NCBI GenBank assembly: GCA_008477525.1 | Contig: SPDT01000004.1 | Location: forward strand, 1,178,001 to 1,242,000 | Source of the DNA: Hypomyces perniciosus | Lineage: Eukaryota; Ascomycota; Sordariomycetes; Hypocreales; Hypocreaceae | Reading direction: 5' to 3' | DNA: 64,000 bases | Shown: in pieces, positions 61,091-64,000 of the stretch | How positions within the stretch are numbered: position 1 is the first letter of the stretch | Layout of the letters: the number at the start of each line of letters is the position of its first letter | Position numbers and translations under genes: made by a program | The notes under the pieces: model-generated | What the model was told of the DNA's origin: nothing | The model's database searches: none | Seen by the model: the letters and a program-made list of their open reading frames with translations, nothing else

Positions 61091-61912
61091 ATGGGCTCCG
61101 TCTCCAACGATGCGCCAGCAATGGCCTCAGACCCCAAATTCATCTTCTTCACCGACTTCGACGGCACCATCACCACCGCCGACTCCAACGACTTCATGAC
61201 CGACACTCTCGGCTACGGACCCCAAAAGCGCCAACAAGGCAACGCAGACGTCCTCCACGGCCGCGCCAACTTCCGCGACTCCTTCCGCGAGATGATGGAC
61301 AGCATTCCCACGCCATTCAATGAGTGCATCGACATTCTCCTCGCCAACATCAAGCTCGACCCTGGCTTTGCCGAGTTCTACCACTGGGCCACGGCGAATA
61401 ACATCCCCGTTGTGATTCTGAGCGGAGGCATGCACCCCGTGATTACCGCGCTGTTGGATAAGTTGCTCGGCGAGGGGTGGGATATTCAGATTGTGAGCAA
61501 CGACGTGCGCGCACGGGAGGGGAAGACCATCAATGAAAAGGGCGGGTGGAGGATTGAGTTCCGCGACGATAGCATCCACGGACACGACAAGTCCATTGAG
61601 ATTCGCAAGTACTCGAGCCTACCGAACCGACCGACCATGTTCTACGCCGGTGATGGTGTATCAGACCTGTCAGCAGCCAAGGAGACGGATCTCCTATTTG
61701 CAAAGGCCGGGAAAGGTAGGCTCTTCTTCTCATTGAGGCTGCCCCAAACAAACCAAAACACTAACACAAGATACGTAGATTTGGTTACCTGGTGTGAGAA
61801 CGAAAATGTCCCTTTCGTCACCTTCCAAGACTGGACGAGTATTTCACAAACTGTGAAAGACATTGTCGCTGGAAAAACTACTCCGCAAGCCGCCGCCAAG
61901 GGCAGAATTTAA
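61091..61912 (+). CDS. HAD-superfamily phosphatase (phosphoserine phosphatase/MtnX-like)
   Basis: Two exons, 61091-61715 and 61779-61912 (63-bp intron with CTAAC branch site); 252 residues. HAD motif I is FFTDFDGTIT (nucleophile first Asp, acid/base second Asp), motif II is VVILSGGMHPV (Ser), the Lys of motif III lies in the following helices, and motif IV is FYAGDGVSDLSAA. The C1-type helical cap (DFMTDTLGYG, RDSFREMMDSIPTPF) places it with phosphoserine phosphatase-like and 2-hydroxy-3-keto-5-methylthiopentenyl-1-phosphate phosphatase-like enzymes. Which metabolite it dephosphorylates is not clear; a methionine-salvage or general small-phosphate role is possible. Confidence 0.88.
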   Translation: MGSVSNDAPAMASDPKFIFFTDFDGTITTADSNDFMTDTLGYGPQKRQQGNADVLHGRANFRDSFREMMDSIPTPFNECIDILLANIKLDPGFAEFYHWATANNIPVVILSGGMHPVITALLDKLLGEGWDIQIVSNDVRAREGKTINEKGGWRIEFRDDSIHGHDKSIEIRKYSSLPNRPTMFYAGDGVSDLSAAKETDLLFAKAGKGRLFFSLRLPQTNQNTNTRYVDLVTWCENENVPFVTFQDWTSISQTVKDIVAGKTTPQAAAKGRI

Positions 61913-62184
61913 TAGAAAGCCCTCATGAAAAGGGGTGGTGTTTGTTAAACATTTCACATAGACGGAAAAGAGGTGGACATGAATACTATGACCAATAGAC
62001 CCGGGGAGGTATTTGGATACACACACATAGAATCGATACACAAGGATAACAGATCCTTCGAGATAGATGCCATTATACATAGATGATTAAGAAAATCCAT
62101 TATCCTGATATACTCCAGCTCTAATTACAACATGGCCATCTCTCCTTTTGAAACAACTTGTGCTGACTTTTATCTCCCAAGCCA
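61913..62184. other. Convergent intergenic region
   Basis: 3' flanks of the phosphatase (+) and the MFS transporter (-). No gene was seen. Confidence 0.5.
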
Positions 62185-63710
62185 TTATTCAGTCTTCTTC
62201 GGCTCAGACGGGACTCCATACCAGCAAAACAGCATCGCCACTAGCAGAAAAAGGACAATGGGATGAAGCACCCACGTACCAGCAGCCTGTGCGAGCAAAC
62301 CCGTAATGAACGGTCCCACCGCGCCGCCCATGGCACCGCAGGCACTGATCGTTCCCATACCACTCACCGCGTCGCGATGCGAGAGGCCACGTAGAAACAC
62401 AGCTGCAGAGCAGGGGTATATGGGCCCCAGGAGAAGGCCGACAATGGACACAGCGACCGCGTTACCGATGATGTTTGGCACCGCCCAGACGAGAATCTGG
62501 AACGCAATAGCGCCGATTATAAGTCCGTACACGAAGACCTTCTCGCCAATCTTCTGCGCCGGAGCTGTCAGGAAGAAACGGCCGATGGTAATGCCGGCCC
62601 AGAAGCCGGAAGACACGTAACCGACCGATGAAGGGTCGCCTCCGCGGGTGTTGATGAGGAAGGAGATGACCCATCCCGAGATGGATACCTCGGCACCACT
62701 GTATGCAAAAATGAACGTCGATCCCAGGAGAACAACACGCTGCTTCAGTGTTGCCATCATGTTTTTCAGGATCGAGCCGCCAGCCAATGACTCCCTCTCT
62801 CGCATTGCTGCTCCCTGCTCCTTCTCATACCGCCAGAACGCCCAAACAGACAGCAACAGCGTGACAAATCCCATTCCCAGAGTGAGGAAGTAGTAGCGGT
62901 TCCAGGTCGCGTGTGCAACGGTCACAATAGCCGTGGCGATAAGGGGACCCGTCGTGCCGCCAATGCCGTAGCCCCCATGCAGCAGGCCCAACATGAATGT
63001 TCCGTTTTGTAGGCTGTTGCAGAAGATGTTGGCCAAGGAGACATTGAGAGCAACGCCGAAGCCCACAAAGAAGAATCCGGCAACGACCACACCAAACGGC
63101 GCGCCAGCGACAATCGGAATGTATGAGCACGCCACCAACCCCTGTCCCAGACCGAGGAGCTTTGCTCTCCCAAGCTTCGCTCGCAAGCCGTCGAGGAAGA
63201 CGGCTGCGAAAATAAAACCAAGCGTTTGGCCCACGAAGATTAGTGACACCACAGCATAACCGATGTTGTAATATCTGAATCCTTGGTTAGTTGTGCTCAT
63301 CAGACCGTTTGCGGCATCATGCCAAGGACTTACTTCTCTATGTAAGGGATGAGAGCACCAGGTGCGCTATCGTTCAGAGCATTGCTAAAGTTGATCAAAG
63401 TCACTGCAAGCAGTCGGAATCTATTCATATACGGGTCCCAAACGCTGGGCATGGCCTCCACAGCATCAGCAGAGGGTATCGGGCTGGCCGGTCTACTCCT
63501 CTCGAGATCATCATCACTCTGTGGCGTGACGGCACCCGAAGCCACCCCGTCATTGCGTGGTACCCTTGGGAGTTCAATCGAGTCTCCTTTGTGAGGAGCA
63601 CCAGGATATGTCCTTGGGACAGCCCTCGCCGGTGCTGTGAGTGGAGTAATATCCTCCTCTTTAGGGTCGGACTTGACCTCCACGAGGTTACGCAGCATCA
63701 GTGCGTCCAT
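62185..63710 (-). CDS. MFS transporter, fucose permease-like (Bsc6-like)
   Basis: Two exons on the minus strand, 63334-63710 and 62185-63274 (59-bp intron); 488 residues. A hydrophilic N-terminus (residues 1-95, Ser/Pro/Asp-rich) precedes twelve predicted helices. The first helix contains RLLAVTLINFSNALNDSAPGALIPYIE, typical of fungal members related to yeast Bsc6 and bacterial fucose permease. Other family-like motifs are FVGQTLGFIFAAVFLDGLRAKLGR, NTRGGDPSSVGYVSSGFWAGITIGR and GPIYPCSAAVFLRGL. The substrate is unknown; sugar/H+ symport is an inference from the bacterial relatives. Confidence 0.9.
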
Positions 63711-64000
63711 CGTGGGGATTATGGATATGAACTGTCAACACTGGATATTATGTATATTTTGCAGACGAGCTGTAAACGAACGAAAAAATACTATAGGCGC
63801 AATATGAAGTTTGTGGTATCAAGGGAGAAACTTGCGCCAGCCCCAACCAAAGTGAGCTTGGGAGCTAAATATACGCGCCATGGCTAAGCTGTACTCCGTA
63901 GGAACAAATCTTTTCAAGCGTTGTCGGCACGGAATAGCTTCTTTTGCTGACGGCGGAAAAAAAGATGGCGCCCAATAACCCATGTAGTCGTGTCATGTGG
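63711..64000. other. Right end, promoter of the MFS gene
   Basis: Contains GTACTCCGTA at 63891-63900 and no gene. Confidence 0.5.

Overview
The window is nuclear DNA of a filamentous ascomycete (Pezizomycotina). Genes are compact, on both strands, with short introns of about 45-100 bp (GT..AG, CTAAC/CTGAC-like branch sites), and the products are typically fungal (Alg10, KRE2/MNT1-type and CMT1-type mannosyltransferases, PKC1 with HR1-C2-C1-C1-kinase layout, Mdm33, a NACHT-WD40 receptor). The N-terminus of the PKC resembles Sordariomycete/Hypocreales orthologues as I remember them, so Hypocreales is my best guess; no database search was possible.

Layout. 1-4.6 kb is gene-poor and holds a secreted Cys-rich protein gene interrupted by an in-frame TAG. 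4.6-7.9 kb: a SLIP-GC-like large GTPase with 14 exons that has lost most of its GTP-binding region. 8.1-15.1 kb: mitochondrial dihydroorotate dehydrogenase, a NIPA-type Mg2+ transporter and a CHIP-like TPR/U-box ubiquitin ligase. 15.1-21.7 kb is an accessory-looking stretch: AT-rich islands around a GT69 mannosyltransferase, then an HSL-type esterase. 21.8-30.1 kb: a small Ser-rich protein, Alg10, Qcr10, Med4 and a TM9/EMP70 protein. 30.8-38.5 kb: a 2EXR-domain protein, Pat1 and RNA polymerase III subunit Rpc37/RPC5. 38.8-42.0 kb: a fungal NLR (NACHT + eight WD40 repeats), which is one gene rather than the two ORFs it appears to be. 43.4-53 kb: a membrane-anchored glycosyltransferase-like protein with a Pro/Asn repeat tail, neuroguidin/Lcp5, a KTR mannosyltransferase, mitoribosomal uS12m and an acyl-CoA dehydrogenase. 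53.5-63.7 kb: PKC1, Mdm33, a HAD phosphatase and an MFS transporter.

Most genes are housekeeping and not functionally linked to their neighbours. A theme of secretory-pathway glycosylation and cell wall recurs (Alg10, GT69, GT15, PLOD-like GT, PKC1 of the cell-wall integrity pathway). The accessory interest lies in the NLR, the damaged GTPase, the interrupted secreted protein, the AT-rich islands, and a dispersed short motif TAC(GGA/GAA)GTA with about 30 sites, almost all intergenic.
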